A DNA stretch of 64,000 nt from Arthrobacter sp. FB24 (GCF_000196235.1 NC_008541.1:1550001-1614000), one strand, 5' to 3'. Shown: positions 34,580-43,929, counted from the stretch's first letter. The notes: a model not told the origin generated them from the letters alone. A program made the numbers and translations.

Positions 34580-35500
34580 GTGCTTTCTGGACTGGTAATA
34601 GTGGACAAGCCGCAAGGATGGACCAGCCACGATGTGGTTGGACGGATGCGGCGGCTGGCCGGTACCCGGAAAGTGGGACACGCCGGCACGCTGGATCCCA
34701 TGGCCACGGGTGTGCTCGTCCTCGGAATCAACAAGGCCACCCGCCTGCTGACGTACATCGTGGGAACATCCAAGACATATACCGCCACCATCCGCCTCGG
34801 AGAATCCACTGTGACGGACGACGCCGAAGGCGAGGTGGTGAGCAGCCACTCCGCCGCTGCAGTCACGGAGGGAGCCATCAGGGCCGCCGTTGCAGCCCTC
34901 ACCGGCGAGATCCAGCAGGTCCCCAGCAGCGTCAGCGCCATCAAAGTCAACGGCGAGCGTGCTTATGCCCGCGTCAGGTCCGGCGAAGACGTGAAGCTTG
35001 CCGCACGGCCGGTCACCATCCACCGCTTCGATGTCCACGCGGTCCGCCCTGAGCGTGCCGGGGCAGTGCTGGACGTGGACGTCACCGTGGAATGCTCGTC
35101 CGGTACGTATATACGTGCCTTGGCACGCGACCTTGGTGAAGCGCTGGGGACCGGGGGCCACTTGACGGCGCTTCGAAGGACCCAGGTTGGGCCCTATACC
35201 CTTGACCAGGCCCGGACGCTGGAGCAGTTGGCCGAGGAACTGGAAGTGCTGGAGATGTCCCAGGCGGCGCGGGCGCTCATGCCGAACCGTGAGCTCAGCG
35301 AGGACGAAGCCACTGAAATCTCCTTCGGCCGGCGCATAGCCGCAGGCGCCGGAGCCGGAACACCGGAAGCTGCCACCGCAGACAATCCCGCCGCGGCCTT
35401 CGCTCCCGACGGCTCGCTGGTGGCCCTGCTGGCCGACGCCGGCGGCTACGCGAAGCCGGTGCTGGTCTTCGCCCCGAGCAACGAACAGCCGGGCAAATAG
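34580..35500 (+). CDS. truB: tRNA pseudouridine(55) synthase
   Basis: A 306-aa enzyme making pseudouridine 55 in the T-arm of tRNAs. It has VDKPQGWTSHDVVGRMRRLAGTRKVGHAGTLDPMATGVL with catalytic Asp near residue 39, KTYTATIRLGESTVTDDAEGE, CSSGTYIRALARDLGEALGTGGHLTALRRTQVGPY, and a C-terminal PUA-like region. Starts at GTG 34580; the long upstream frame overlaps the aminotransferase and the repeat region. It belongs to the rbfA-truB-ribF order, separated here by insertions. Confidence 0.95.
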   Translation: MLSGLVIVDKPQGWTSHDVVGRMRRLAGTRKVGHAGTLDPMATGVLVLGINKATRLLTYIVGTSKTYTATIRLGESTVTDDAEGEVVSSHSAAAVTEGAIRAAVAALTGEIQQVPSSVSAIKVNGERAYARVRSGEDVKLAARPVTIHRFDVHAVRPERAGAVLDVDVTVECSSGTYIRALARDLGEALGTGGHLTALRRTQVGPYTLDQARTLEQLAEELEVLEMSQAARALMPNRELSEDEATEISFGRRIAAGAGAGTPEAATADNPAAAFAPDGSLVALLADAGGYAKPVLVFAPSNEQPGK

Positions 35501-35501
35501 C

Positions 35502-35855
35502 GTGGACGCGTACTTCTATATCATTCTGGCCGTCGGCCTGCTTTCCACGGTCATCTGCGCAGTCGCGGGGATCATGAAGAAAGCTCCCAACGATGCCACC
35601 ATCCTGTCAGTTGCCGCCGTCGAACTGGCGCTCCTGGTTTACCTTGTGGGCTCGATCGTCCGCGTAGCCTCGGGGGAACGGATAGCCGGGGAACCGTGGG
35701 AGTTCTGGGGCTACCTGGTCACTGCCTTGATCCTGCCGGTTGGCGCCGTTTACTGGTCCATCCTGGAGCGCACCCGGTGGAGCAACTTTGTCCTGGCTGC
35801 CGTGGGTGTCACCGCCCTTGTGATGGCCGCACGCATGAACCAGATCTGGTACTGA
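35502..35855 (+). CDS. Hypothetical membrane protein
   Basis: A 117-aa protein with four predicted TM helices (FYIILAVGLLSTVICAVAGIM, ATILSVAAVELALLVYLVGSIV, FWGYLVTALILPVGAVYWSIL, NFVLAAVGVTALVMAARM). GTG start one base after the truB stop, so co-translated with truB. Conserved neighbour of truB/ribF in related actinobacteria as far as I recall; function unknown. Confidence 0.8.
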   Translation: MDAYFYIILAVGLLSTVICAVAGIMKKAPNDATILSVAAVELALLVYLVGSIVRVASGERIAGEPWEFWGYLVTALILPVGAVYWSILERTRWSNFVLAAVGVTALVMAARMNQIWY

Positions 35856-35873
35856 GTGGAAGAAGCACACGAC

Positions 35874-36329
35874 GTGACTCCGCAAACCCCCGTCAACAAG
35901 ACCGACGCGGCTCCCAAGGCCCAGTCCAAGGACACCCGGAACACCGGACCCGGGCGGCTGCTGATCGCGGTCTATGCAGTATTCGCCATCTCCGCCACGG
36001 CCCGGGCCGGCTACCAGATTCTCACGAAGTTCTCCGAAGCGCCGCTGGCTTACCTGCTCTCGGCGTTCGCGGCGCTCGTTTACGTCGTAGCCACGGTCTC
36101 CCTGGCGAAGGCCGGGAGGACCTGGTTCAAGGTGTCCGTGGCTGCTGTCCTGGTGGAACTCGTGGGCGTGGTGGTGGTCGGAGCGCTGAGCATCTTCGAC
36201 TCCGTCAACTTCCCGCACGAAACGGTCTGGTCCCTCTTTGGCCGCGGCTATGCGTTTATCCCGCTTCTGCTTCCCATCCTCGGCCTCGTGTGGCTGTACA
36301 GGCGCAGGCCGGCACCTCGGGAGGTTTGA
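35874..36329 (+). CDS. Hypothetical membrane protein
   Basis: A 151-aa protein. A polar N-terminus of about 30 residues is followed by four TM helices (LLIAVYAVFAISATARAGYQI, LAYLLSAFAALVYVVATVSLA, FKVSVAAVLVELVGVVVVGALSI, GYAFIPLLLPILGLVWLY). I take GTG 35874 as start because GGAAGAA precedes it by 9-10 nt; an in-frame GTG at 35856, directly after the upstream stop, is the longer alternative. Probably forms an operon with truB and the preceding membrane protein. Confidence 0.78.
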   Translation: MTPQTPVNKTDAAPKAQSKDTRNTGPGRLLIAVYAVFAISATARAGYQILTKFSEAPLAYLLSAFAALVYVVATVSLAKAGRTWFKVSVAAVLVELVGVVVVGALSIFDSVNFPHETVWSLFGRGYAFIPLLLPILGLVWLYRRRPAPREV

Positions 36330-36410
36330 GTCGCACGGTCTGACGCATCCGTCCGGCCGTTCTGACCCCGGTGTCCCGTTTTTGTCGTAGGTCTTTGGCA
36401 GAGTTATGCC

Positions 36411-38105
36411 ATGGAAGTTATGGGGGAACTTGCAGCAGCACGAGGGGCGTTGCGGTGGGCCAAAATGGACGCTGCCGCTTCACCCGCGTCTGATGCTTTC
36501 CCCGCGTCGGTGCGCGGTTTGCGAAGTGTTCCCTCCGGGCAGCAGCCGAAGCCGTTAGCGTTCGACGGCGGCGGGTCCGGTGATCTGGACCGGTGCCTTG
36601 CGCTGCTGGAGGCCATCAGTTCGACGGCGGTTCCGGTCGCTGCGGGGATGCGCTTCCGGGAGGCTGCTGACTTCGCTGCCCGGGTGGAGGACATCTCCCG
36701 CGCCGCTGAATATTTGCAGGTGGTTGCTGCCGCGGCTGTGGACCGGTCCCGGCGGGAGGCTATTTATGCCGCTGCACGGGCTGGTGCGGGCCGTGGCGCG
36801 GCGGTTGGCTGGACCACCGGGTGGGGCAACGAGACGGCTGTTCACGGGCCGATCGGCTGGGCGGCCGGAACGGAGGCCCAGGCCGCGGACGCCGGAAGTG
36901 GCGCGGCTGAAGAGATACCTGCGGCAATGCCGAAGACCTGCGATCCGGATCCGGCCGATGACGGGTGCCGGAACACGGCCGAGTTCCTCCGTATGAGGCT
37001 GCGGATCGGTGCCGGCGAAGCCCGCCGCCGGCTCGCCCTCGCCGAAGCCGTGCTGCCCCGGACCGGGATCACCGGCCACCCCCAAGAACCGGAACGGCCC
37101 GAACTCGCCGCGGCCGTCGCATCCGGGTCCGTGGGCTCCCGGCCCGCGACCATCATCACCCTCGCCCTGGACCGGGTCCGGCACCACGCCCCCGAAGACA
37201 CCACGGCCCGGATGGAACACGCCCTAACCCGCACCGCGGCAGAGCACGACACCGATTTCGTGACCCGCATCGCCCGGCAGTGGACAGAGGCGATCGACCA
37301 GGACGGCAGCGAACCCTCCGAGGAGGAACTCCGCCACCGGCAGGGCGTGTTCATCCGGAAACCCCGCCGCGGACTGTTCCACGTGGAATTCTTCGCCACC
37401 CCCGACCAGTACGAACCCCTCCTGACCGTGATGAACACCGCCACCAACCCCCGCACCCAACCAGAAGCGGCTGAAGGCACCGACGGAACCATTAGCGGCG
37501 AGGGCGACCTGGACCGGCGGACCCGGCCCCAGCAACTCCTGGACGGCCTCGTCGGCGCCGCCAAAACCGCCCTCGCCACCGGAAACCTCCCCGCTGCCGG
37601 CGGCCTGCGTCCCCAGGTCATGGTCACCATCGACTACCGCGACCTCCTCGACACACTCGAACAGGGCACCCCAGGCACCCCGGGCACCGGCTCGTTCGCG
37701 TTCACCGGCCCCGTCACTGCGTCCACGGTCCGGAAGATCGCCTGCGACGCCGACATCATCCCCGTCCTCCTCGGCAGCCAGGGCCGCATCCTGGACATCG
37801 GCCGCACCACCCGGATCTTCCCGCCCCACATCCGCAAAGCCCTCACCGCCCGCGACCAGGGCTGCGCCTTCCCGGGCTGCACCATCCCCGCCCCCTGGTG
37901 CGAAGCCCACCACACCACCTACTGGTCACACGGCGGAACCACCAGCACCGAGAACGGCACACTGCTCTGCTCCCATCACCACCACCTGATCCACAAAGAG
38001 CAATGGCACATCCAGGTCAAAACCGGGATCCCCTGGTTCATCCCGCCACCCCACATCGACCCACACCAACAACCCCAAAGAAACCGCTACTTCAGACTCG
38101 AGTGA
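36411..38105 (+). CDS. DUF222/HNH endonuclease-signature protein (13E12 family)
   Basis: A 564-aa protein. The DUF222 helical region covers most of the length, with FRRPR-like RKPRRGLFHVEFFATPDQYEPLLTVMNTATNPRT and GLRPQVMVTIDYRDLL. A C-terminal HNH motif follows: DQGCAFPGCTIPAPWCEAHHTTYWSHGGTTSTENGTLLCSHHHHLIH. These proteins occur in many copies in actinobacteria; the nuclease role is predicted, not proven. The second half has very high third-position C use, denser than its neighbours. CAGAGT lies 6 nt before the ATG. It may be a mobile or repeated family member. Confidence 0.88.
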   Translation: MEVMGELAAARGALRWAKMDAAASPASDAFPASVRGLRSVPSGQQPKPLAFDGGGSGDLDRCLALLEAISSTAVPVAAGMRFREAADFAARVEDISRAAEYLQVVAAAAVDRSRREAIYAAARAGAGRGAAVGWTTGWGNETAVHGPIGWAAGTEAQAADAGSGAAEEIPAAMPKTCDPDPADDGCRNTAEFLRMRLRIGAGEARRRLALAEAVLPRTGITGHPQEPERPELAAAVASGSVGSRPATIITLALDRVRHHAPEDTTARMEHALTRTAAEHDTDFVTRIARQWTEAIDQDGSEPSEEELRHRQGVFIRKPRRGLFHVEFFATPDQYEPLLTVMNTATNPRTQPEAAEGTDGTISGEGDLDRRTRPQQLLDGLVGAAKTALATGNLPAAGGLRPQVMVTIDYRDLLDTLEQGTPGTPGTGSFAFTGPVTASTVRKIACDADIIPVLLGSQGRILDIGRTTRIFPPHIRKALTARDQGCAFPGCTIPAPWCEAHHTTYWSHGGTTSTENGTLLCSHHHHLIHKEQWHIQVKTGIPWFIPPPHIDPHQQPQRNRYFRLE

Positions 38106-38370
38106 GACTCCGGCAGTTAACCCGTGCCCTCGTATTGGCCATCGGAAACGAGCGAACATCCTGAGCGGTTCCGGCCTGAAATCCCAGCCTTCGGTGAATC
38201 CCAAGCGCCCCAAGAACGCACGCTGGTCTGGCTCGTTGAAGGATTGTCGCGGTAGCCAAAGCCAGCCGGAGCCAACTGCGGGAACGACTGTTGCGGCCGG
38301 GTGCTATCGTGGCAAATCGCGGTGCAGACTTCTGGGGAGGCCGGACCGCCGAGCAAACGGGGAGCAGATC
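38106..38370. other. Gap between the DUF222/HNH gene and the P-loop kinase gene
   Basis: The 265 bp hold no recognisable gene. An open frame from 38194 runs into the kinase but is low in signal and has no start support. A kinase promoter must be here, but I cannot place it. Confidence 0.5.
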
Positions 38371-38964
38371 ATGAAACCCATCCCGGTAAACCCGTCACGT
38401 GTCCTCTTTTACGGAGTGACGGGCAGCGGCAAGTCCTCGGCAGCCCGCGCCTATGCGGCAGCGTCGGGACTTCCCGAGTTTTCAGCCGACGACGACATTG
38501 GCTGGCTTCCCGGCTGGCAGCAGCGCAGCGTCGAGCAGCAACGTGAGCTCGCGGCTGATGTTGCGGCGCGCGAGCGCTGGGTCCTGGACAGCGCCTATGG
38601 CCACTGGCGCGACATCGTTGTACCCCGGGCTGAGCTGGTTATCGCTTTGGATTATCCCCGTTGGCTGTCGCTGTCCAGACTGGTCCGCCGCTCCCTGCGA
38701 CGGATTATCACGCGGCAACCCGTCTGCAACGGAAACGTCGAAACGCTCGCGAGGCTATGCGCGAGGGATTCGATCTTCTACTGGCACTTCAATTCATTCG
38801 CCAGGAAGAGACGTGTGTTCAAGGAATGGCAGGCCAGCCCGGACATGCCGCCGGTGATGGCGTTTCGCAGGCCCAGGGACCTCGACGACTGGCTGGCGGA
38901 GGTCGCAGCAGCGGCTTCACGTCCCGGGGATGTTGCTGAAGGTTCCGGCCGCCAGCACCATTAG
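38371..38964 (+). CDS. Small P-loop kinase-like protein
   Basis: A 197-aa protein. Walker A FYGVTGSGKSSAARAYA at residues 13-29, ADDDIGWLPGWQQRS, ERWVLDSAYGHWRDIVVPRAELVIALDYPRW with a Walker B-like segment, and LSRLVRRSLRRIITRQPVCNGN. The pattern matches adenylate-kinase-like or topology-modulation (FlaR-type) proteins. Substrate unknown. The ATG at 38371 follows GGGGAG; a longer frame from 38194 lacks support. Confidence 0.82.
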   Translation: MKPIPVNPSRVLFYGVTGSGKSSAARAYAAASGLPEFSADDDIGWLPGWQQRSVEQQRELAADVAARERWVLDSAYGHWRDIVVPRAELVIALDYPRWLSLSRLVRRSLRRIITRQPVCNGNVETLARLCARDSIFYWHFNSFARKRRVFKEWQASPDMPPVMAFRRPRDLDDWLAEVAAAASRPGDVAEGSGRQHH

Positions 38965-38982
38965 GAGCCCGACCCGGGACGG

Positions 38983-39804
38983 CTATTTCTTGCCGAAGAG
39001 TCCACCCAACAGGCCGCCCAGACCGCCGCCGTCGGCGTTCTTTTTCTCTTCGGGGCGGTCCTCGGAACGGTTGTCGGAACCGTCGCCGGGGAGGTCGACG
39101 TCGATCACATCTCCCGGAACGGGCGCCCCCGCCTGCGGTATCGGCTGACCGAGTGGTCCGGTGGGGGGCTGCGGCGCCGAGTCCTTGTTGGCCTCGGGGA
39201 CGACTGCATCGCGGGACTGCTGACCGCCCTGCCGGCCCCCGCCCAAAATGCCGCCGAGGATGTCGCCCAGTCCTCCTTGGGCACCCGCGCCGCCCTGTGA
39301 ACCGCCGAGAATGCCGCCCAGGATGCTGCCGAGGTCGATTCCGCCGGGGCTGCCGGCCGCATCACCCCCTGCCCCGCCGCCCTCCTGTGCACTCCGCCCG
39401 CCGAGGATCTTGTTGGCGAGATAGGACATCACGATGGGCGCCAGGATTGGCAGAAGCTTCCTGACGAGGTCGCCGCCCACGCCGCCCAGGTTGGCAGTGC
39501 CGGCGAGCTGTTGTGCCACCTGATCCTGTTGCCCGCCGAAAACATGGCTGACAATTTTCTCGCCGTCGGCGGTATCCACCTGCGCAGCGTCGATGCCACC
39601 TTCTGCCAGCCCGTCCTGGTGCTGGGCAAGAGCGGACTCAAGGGAGGCGGCACCACCGGGCGCCTGTGCGTTGCTCTGCAAGCCGGCGAGGAGGGTGGGA
39701 ACCGCAGCCTCGATTGCGGCCCGGGCGGACTCCGTGTCCGTGCCCAGCAGACCGGCGACCTGGTCAACGGGTATCTGTTCCAAAATCTCGCGGAGGTCAG
39801 TCAT
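38983..39804 (-). CDS. DUF937 (YidB-like) protein
   Basis: A 273-aa protein. The DUF937 domain spans most of the N-terminal 150 residues: LREILEQIPVDQVAGLLGTDTESARAAIEAAVPTLLAGLQ, ADGEKIVSHVFGGQQDQVAQQLAG, and LVRKLLPILAPIVMSYLANKILG. The C-terminus is Gly-rich (repeats of LGSILGGILGGSQGG and GLGGLLGGLFGKK) and likely disordered. Function unknown. AAGGAG precedes the ATG. Convergent with the kinase gene. The 39805-40060 gap between this gene and ribF shows no further gene. Confidence 0.85.
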   Translation of the reverse strand: MTDLREILEQIPVDQVAGLLGTDTESARAAIEAAVPTLLAGLQSNAQAPGGAASLESALAQHQDGLAEGGIDAAQVDTADGEKIVSHVFGGQQDQVAQQLAGTANLGGVGGDLVRKLLPILAPIVMSYLANKILGGRSAQEGGGAGGDAAGSPGGIDLGSILGGILGGSQGGAGAQGGLGDILGGILGGGRQGGQQSRDAVVPEANKDSAPQPPTGPLGQPIPQAGAPVPGDVIDVDLPGDGSDNRSEDRPEEKKNADGGGLGGLLGGLFGKK

Positions 39805-40060
39805 AGCGCTCTCCTTCAGCCCGGCGCAGGGCCGCGGGCATCGTTGGCTGCGGCGCGCAACTGCGGCGCCGGTTGCTGCCCTTGCATCCTAGCCGGGCAC
39901 CCCGGACCGCGGTAGGCCGGAACCCGGGACCGGCCGCGGTGTCGGTCGCCGCAGGGTGATTTCGGGTAATTTCCAGAGGCAATTGCGGGTAATCTTAGAG
40001 AGTTCCGGGGCCCGGCGCGGTTTCGGACGAGTCAATGGCAGGCAGCAAAAGGCGAGGTTG

Positions 40061-41044
40061 ATGGTCCACATCTGGAACGATCCGTCCGAGGTCCCCGCGG
40101 ACTTCGGCCCTACCGTTGTCACTTTTGGCAATTTCGACGGCGTACACCGCGGGCACCAGCAGGTGCTCTCCCAGCTCATCCGCACAGCCCGCCTTAACGG
40201 CGCGCGTGCTGTGGCGGTGACGTTTGATCCCCACCCCGCGCAGGTGCACCGGCCCGAGTCCGCTCCTGAGCTCATCATGGGTCTGGAGGACAAGCTCGTG
40301 GCCCTCGGCGAGCTGGGCCTGGATGCCGTCCTGGTCATGAAGTACTCCTTGGAGCTGGCCAGCCTGACGCCGGAAGAATTCGTCGCTGGCGTCCTCGTCG
40401 GCAGCCTCAAGGCCAGCCACGTGGTGATCGGCCATGACGCCCGCTTCGGCCGCGGCAACTCCGGCGACCTCTCCACCATGCAGGAACTGGGGGAGAAGTT
40501 CGGCTTCACCGTCCAGGTCATCAGTGAATTCGGCTCCGAAGGTTTTCCCATCCACGACGACGGCGGCAAGGACCGCCGTTGTTCGTCCACCTGGGTTCGT
40601 GAGGCCTTGCGGGACGGCGACGTGGCCACGGCGGGTGCCGTGCTGGGCCGCCCGCACCGGATGCGAGGCGAGGTGGTGCACGGTGCTGCCCGCGGCCGTG
40701 CACTCGGATTCCCCACCGCCAACCTGGCTTCCGAAGCCAGCGGCTACATCCCCGCCGATGGAATCTACGCCGGCTGGCTCGTGGACCAGGCCGGCACCAG
40801 ATGGCCCGCAGCCATCTCCGTCGGGTCCAACCCCACATTCGACGGCGTCAGCCGTCAGGTTGAAGCACACGTTATTGACCGTCCGGAAGAACCGGTTGAA
40901 AACTTCGATCTGTACGGCCAGACAGTAGTTGTGGAGTTCGTTGCACGGCTGCGGGGCATGGTGGCGTACCGTGGGCCGGAGGCGCTCGTCGAACAGATGC
41001 GCCTGGACGTCGTCCAGGCCCACGACATCCTGTTCCGGCGCTGA
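40061..41044 (+). CDS. ribF: Bifunctional riboflavin kinase / FAD synthetase
   Basis: A 327-aa enzyme making FMN then FAD. The N-terminal FAD synthetase domain has VVTFGNFDGVHRGHQQVLSQL and HVVIGHDARFGRGNSGDL...CSSTWVREALRDGDV. The C-terminal kinase domain has RGAALGFPTANL-type ARGRALGFPTANLASEASGYIPADGIYAGWL and SVGSNPTFDG, with ENFDLYGQTVVVEFVARLRGM. ATG 40061 follows GGCGAGG. No FMN riboswitch is recognisable upstream. Confidence 0.96.
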   Translation: MVHIWNDPSEVPADFGPTVVTFGNFDGVHRGHQQVLSQLIRTARLNGARAVAVTFDPHPAQVHRPESAPELIMGLEDKLVALGELGLDAVLVMKYSLELASLTPEEFVAGVLVGSLKASHVVIGHDARFGRGNSGDLSTMQELGEKFGFTVQVISEFGSEGFPIHDDGGKDRRCSSTWVREALRDGDVATAGAVLGRPHRMRGEVVHGAARGRALGFPTANLASEASGYIPADGIYAGWLVDQAGTRWPAAISVGSNPTFDGVSRQVEAHVIDRPEEPVENFDLYGQTVVVEFVARLRGMVAYRGPEALVEQMRLDVVQAHDILFRR

Positions 41045-41073
41045 CCCCAGTCACTGGCAAGGAAGGCACCGCT

Positions 41074-41928
41074 GTGTCCGTTGAGAAGAACACGAGGCAA
41101 CTGGAGAAGGACATTGTCCGGGACTTCAGTTCGCGGATGAGCTACGCGTCGTACCTGCAACTGCCCACGCTGCTCAGCGCGCAGCAACCGGTCAGCAACC
41201 CCGAACACCACGACGAAATGCTGTTCATCATCCAGCACCAGACCACTGAACTGTGGCTGAAGCTGGTCCTTCACGAGCTGCGCAGCGCCGCGGCCTGGCT
41301 CCGCAGCGACGACCTCGGATCCGCCTTGAAAGCGATCGCGCGAGTGAAGCACATCCAGAAGACACTGACCGAACAATGGTCCGTGCTGGCCACGCTGACA
41401 CCCACCGAGTATTCCCAGTTCCGCAGGTTCCTGGGCAACTCCTCCGGGTTCCAGTCCAGCCAGTACCGGGCCGTGGAGTTCGTCCTGGGCAATAAGAACC
41501 GCAAGATGCTCCCGGTGTTCGAATCCGATCCTGAGGCCTACCAGCAGCTGAGCAACGTCCTTGAGGCGCCAAGCATCTACGACGAATTCCTCGCCTACCT
41601 CAACCGGCAGGGCTTCGACATCCCGACGTCCCTGCTGGAGCGCGACGTCACTAAGGCTCACCAGTTCTGCCCGGAACTGGTGCCGGTGTTCAAGCACATC
41701 TACGAGAACGCAGCTGACAACTGGGGTGCCTACGAGGCATGCGAAGAACTGGTGGACTTGGAAGACAACTTCCAGCTGTGGCGTTTCCGCCACCTGCGAA
41801 CGGTGCAGCGGACCATTGGCATGAAGGCCGGCACCGGCGGATCCAGCGGGGCCGCGTTCCTGCAGAAGGCCCTGGAACTGACGTTCTTTCCCGAACTTTT
41901 CGCCGTCCGGACGGAGATCGGCCAGTGA
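41074..41928 (+). CDS. kynA: Tryptophan 2,3-dioxygenase
   Basis: A 284-aa heme dioxygenase opening the indole ring to N-formylkynurenine. Hallmarks: MSYASYLQLPTLLSAQQP, HHDEMLFIIQHQTTELWLKLVLHEL (substrate pocket), SGFQSSQYRAVEFVLGN, and the C-terminal LEDNFQLWRFRHLRTVQRTIGMKAGTGGSSGAAFL with the heme His. GTG start after AAGGAAGG. It overlaps kynU by 4 bp (GTGA). With kynU it converts tryptophan towards anthranilate; a formamidase gene is not in the window. Confidence 0.96.
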   Translation: MSVEKNTRQLEKDIVRDFSSRMSYASYLQLPTLLSAQQPVSNPEHHDEMLFIIQHQTTELWLKLVLHELRSAAAWLRSDDLGSALKAIARVKHIQKTLTEQWSVLATLTPTEYSQFRRFLGNSSGFQSSQYRAVEFVLGNKNRKMLPVFESDPEAYQQLSNVLEAPSIYDEFLAYLNRQGFDIPTSLLERDVTKAHQFCPELVPVFKHIYENAADNWGAYEACEELVDLEDNFQLWRFRHLRTVQRTIGMKAGTGGSSGAAFLQKALELTFFPELFAVRTEIGQ

Positions 41929-43205
41929 ACGCACTTGATCCGCGGGCAACAAGCCCGCTGGCACCGGATACGGCGGACGCCACAGACGCCCTGCGGCAGC
42001 GCGCCGTCGAACTTGACGCCGCCGACCCGCTGGCAGGCTACCGCGACCACTTCATCGGAACTGACACCGAGCTGTCCTACCTGGACGGGAACTCGCTGGG
42101 CCGTCCGCTCAAGCGGACAGCTACGGACATCGGCAGCTTCATCCAGCACAGCTGGGGCGGCCGGCTGATCCGAGGCTGGGACGAGGAATGGCTCCGGCTG
42201 CCGGAAGCTACCGGCGACCAGCTGGGCCGGGCAGTCCTCGGCGCCGCACCCGGGCAGACCATCATTGCCGACTCCACCACGGTTGTCCTGTACAAGCTGA
42301 TCCGTGCCGCCCTCGCTGCGGTCAAGGACCCCGCCAGGACCGAAATCGTGCTGGACACGGAGAACTTCCCCACGGACCGTTACCTTCTCGAAGGCATCGC
42401 CCGGGAAGAGGGGCTGACGCTGCGATGGATCGAGGCCGATCCCGCTGCCGGGGTGACCGTTGACCAGGTGCGCGAGGCGGCAGGGCCGGCTACCGCCGTC
42501 GTGGTCCTCAGCCAGATCGCCTACCGCTCCGGTTATCTCGCCGACCTGCCGGCGATCACGGCGGCAGTGCACGACGCCGGCGCGCTGGTGGTATGGGACC
42601 TGTGCCATTCCGCCGGTTCGGTGGAGATCGACCTGGACGCCGCCGGCGTCGACTTCGCTGCGGGCTGCACCTACAAATACCTCAACGGGGGACCGGGCTC
42701 GCCGGCGTTCGCCTACATCAACTCCCGGCACCTCCCGGGGCTGAGCCAGCCGATCTGGGGCTGGATGGGCCGCAAGGACGCGTTCGAAATGGGGCCCGGC
42801 TACGAACCGGCTCCCGGGATCCGCGGCTTCCTCAGCGGAACGCCGGCAATTTTCGGCATGATCGCCATGCAGGGCACGCTGGACCTGATTGAAGAAGCCG
42901 GCATGTCCGCACTCCGGGAAAAATCCCGGAAGCTGACGGCGTTCGGGCTCGAGCTCCATGACGCGTGGCTGGCTCCGGCCGGAGTCGTGCTGGCAACGCC
43001 GCGGGATCCGGAGCGCCGGGGGAGCCACATCACCGTGGACCATCCGGACTTCCGGGAGATGACGGCGCAGCTCTGGGCGCGGGACGTCATCCCGGATTTC
43101 CGGGCACCGCACGGCATCCGGATCGGGCTCTCGCCGCTCAGCACCTCATTTATGGAGGTGTACCGCGGTGTTGCCGCCGTCCGGGATCTGCTGGCGCGCC
43201 GCTAG
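41925..43205 (+). CDS. kynU: Kynureninase
   Basis: A 426-aa PLP enzyme cleaving kynurenine to anthranilate and alanine. It has LSYLDGNSLGRPLKRT, WGGRLIRGWDEEWLRLPEATGDQLG, VLDTENFPTDRYLLEGIA, LVVWDLCHSAGSVEIDLDAAGVDFAAGCTYKYLNGGPGSPAF with the PLP Lys near residue 250, and WGWMGRKDAFEMGPGYEPAPGIRGFLSGTPAI. GTG start in the kynA stop. Operon of two genes, catabolic for tryptophan. Confidence 0.96.
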   Translation: MNALDPRATSPLAPDTADATDALRQRAVELDAADPLAGYRDHFIGTDTELSYLDGNSLGRPLKRTATDIGSFIQHSWGGRLIRGWDEEWLRLPEATGDQLGRAVLGAAPGQTIIADSTTVVLYKLIRAALAAVKDPARTEIVLDTENFPTDRYLLEGIAREEGLTLRWIEADPAAGVTVDQVREAAGPATAVVVLSQIAYRSGYLADLPAITAAVHDAGALVVWDLCHSAGSVEIDLDAAGVDFAAGCTYKYLNGGPGSPAFAYINSRHLPGLSQPIWGWMGRKDAFEMGPGYEPAPGIRGFLSGTPAIFGMIAMQGTLDLIEEAGMSALREKSRKLTAFGLELHDAWLAPAGVVLATPRDPERRGSHITVDHPDFREMTAQLWARDVIPDFRAPHGIRIGLSPLSTSFMEVYRGVAAVRDLLARR

Positions 43206-43241
43206 CAGGGCCACCCGCAGCGGTCGTGCTGCACGGCGTGT

Positions 43242-43272
43242 TTCGACAAGATTGCGGCCGGGCCGGTAAACT
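43242..43272 (+). promoter_or_regulatory. Putative rpsO promoter
   Basis: TTCGAC (43242-43247) and TAAACT (43267-43272) with a 19-bp spacer lie about 140 nt before the rpsO GTG, leaving a leader of about 135 nt that could hold an S15-binding structure. Confidence 0.45.
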
Positions 43273-43413
43273 AAACGTTGGATCCGGCTGCAGTCCGTGG
43301 CGGCTGGCTCTTGTTATGTGCAGGATTTCCCGGGTTACCGCGGATTTCGGGCACTGGCACACCCGGCAGTGAGTTACTGATTCGGGCCTCACGGCACATC
43401 TCTAGGAGTTATT

Positions 43414-43683
43414 GTGGCACTTGACGCCGCTGTAAAGCAGTCCATCATCAAGGATTTCGCAACGTCCGAGGGCGACACCGGTTCACCGGAGGTCCAGGTT
43501 GCAGTCCTGACTCAGCGGATCAAGGATCTCACTGAGCACATGAAGGAGCACAAGCACGACTTCCACACCCAGCGCGGTCTGCTGGCCATGGTTGGTCGTC
43601 GCAAGCGTATGCTCACCTACCTCAAGAACACTGACATCAACCGCTACCGTGCGCTCATCGAGCGCCTCGGCCTGCGCCGCTAG
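43414..43683 (+). CDS. rpsO: 30S ribosomal protein S15 (uS15)
   Basis: An 89-aa protein with [67 protein letters not shown], which is the whole S15 signature. Binds 16S rRNA in the central domain. GTG start with TAGGAG 7 nt upstream. Followed by a strong terminator and then pnp, the common rpsO-pnp order. Confidence 0.98.
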   Translation: MALDAAVKQSIIKDFATSEGDTGSPEVQVAVLTQRIKDLTEHMKEHKHDFHTQRGLLAMVGRRKRMLTYLKNTDINRYRALIERLGLRR

Positions 43684-43695
43684 TCAGACCTGAGG

Positions 43696-43726
43696 GGCGG
43701 CCCCTTCCGTGACGGAAAGGGCCGCC
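43696..43726 (+). terminator. Intrinsic terminator after rpsO
   Basis: GGCGGCCC pairs with GGGCCGCC, with an inner TTCCG-TGA-CGGAA stem, followed by TTCTTC. Confidence 0.88.
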
Positions 43727-43731
43727 TTCTT

Positions 43732-43929
43732 CAACCAAAACTAAACAGGAGGATCAACCGCATCACGCATTCGCGGTCCTCGGTAGTGATTCCCGGGAAC
43801 GGCTTCGAAGAATGAAGCCCGGCCCGTGGGTCTCGATCGATGACCGGGTGCAGTGCAGGCCAGTAGACAGATGCTGGACTGGGTTGATGCGGCTGGACTT
43901 CCGTTAACCAAGAAACGGAGGTGACTCTC
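43732..43929 (+). other. pnp leader region (position of the Actino-pnp RNA motif)
   Basis: The 200 nt before the pnp start hold a GGCTTC/GAAGCC hairpin (43801-43819), a CCGCATC/GATGCGG long-range pair (about 43757/43886), and an orphan CAGGAGGATC near 43747 with no start codon after it. A conserved Actino-pnp motif is known in the 5' UTR of actinobacterial pnp genes; I cannot check the match here. Confidence 0.4.

Noticed and set aside
43741-43790. Small gene after the CAGGAGGATC ribosome-like site
   Set aside because: No ATG, GTG or TTG at a usable distance; treated as part of the pnp leader.
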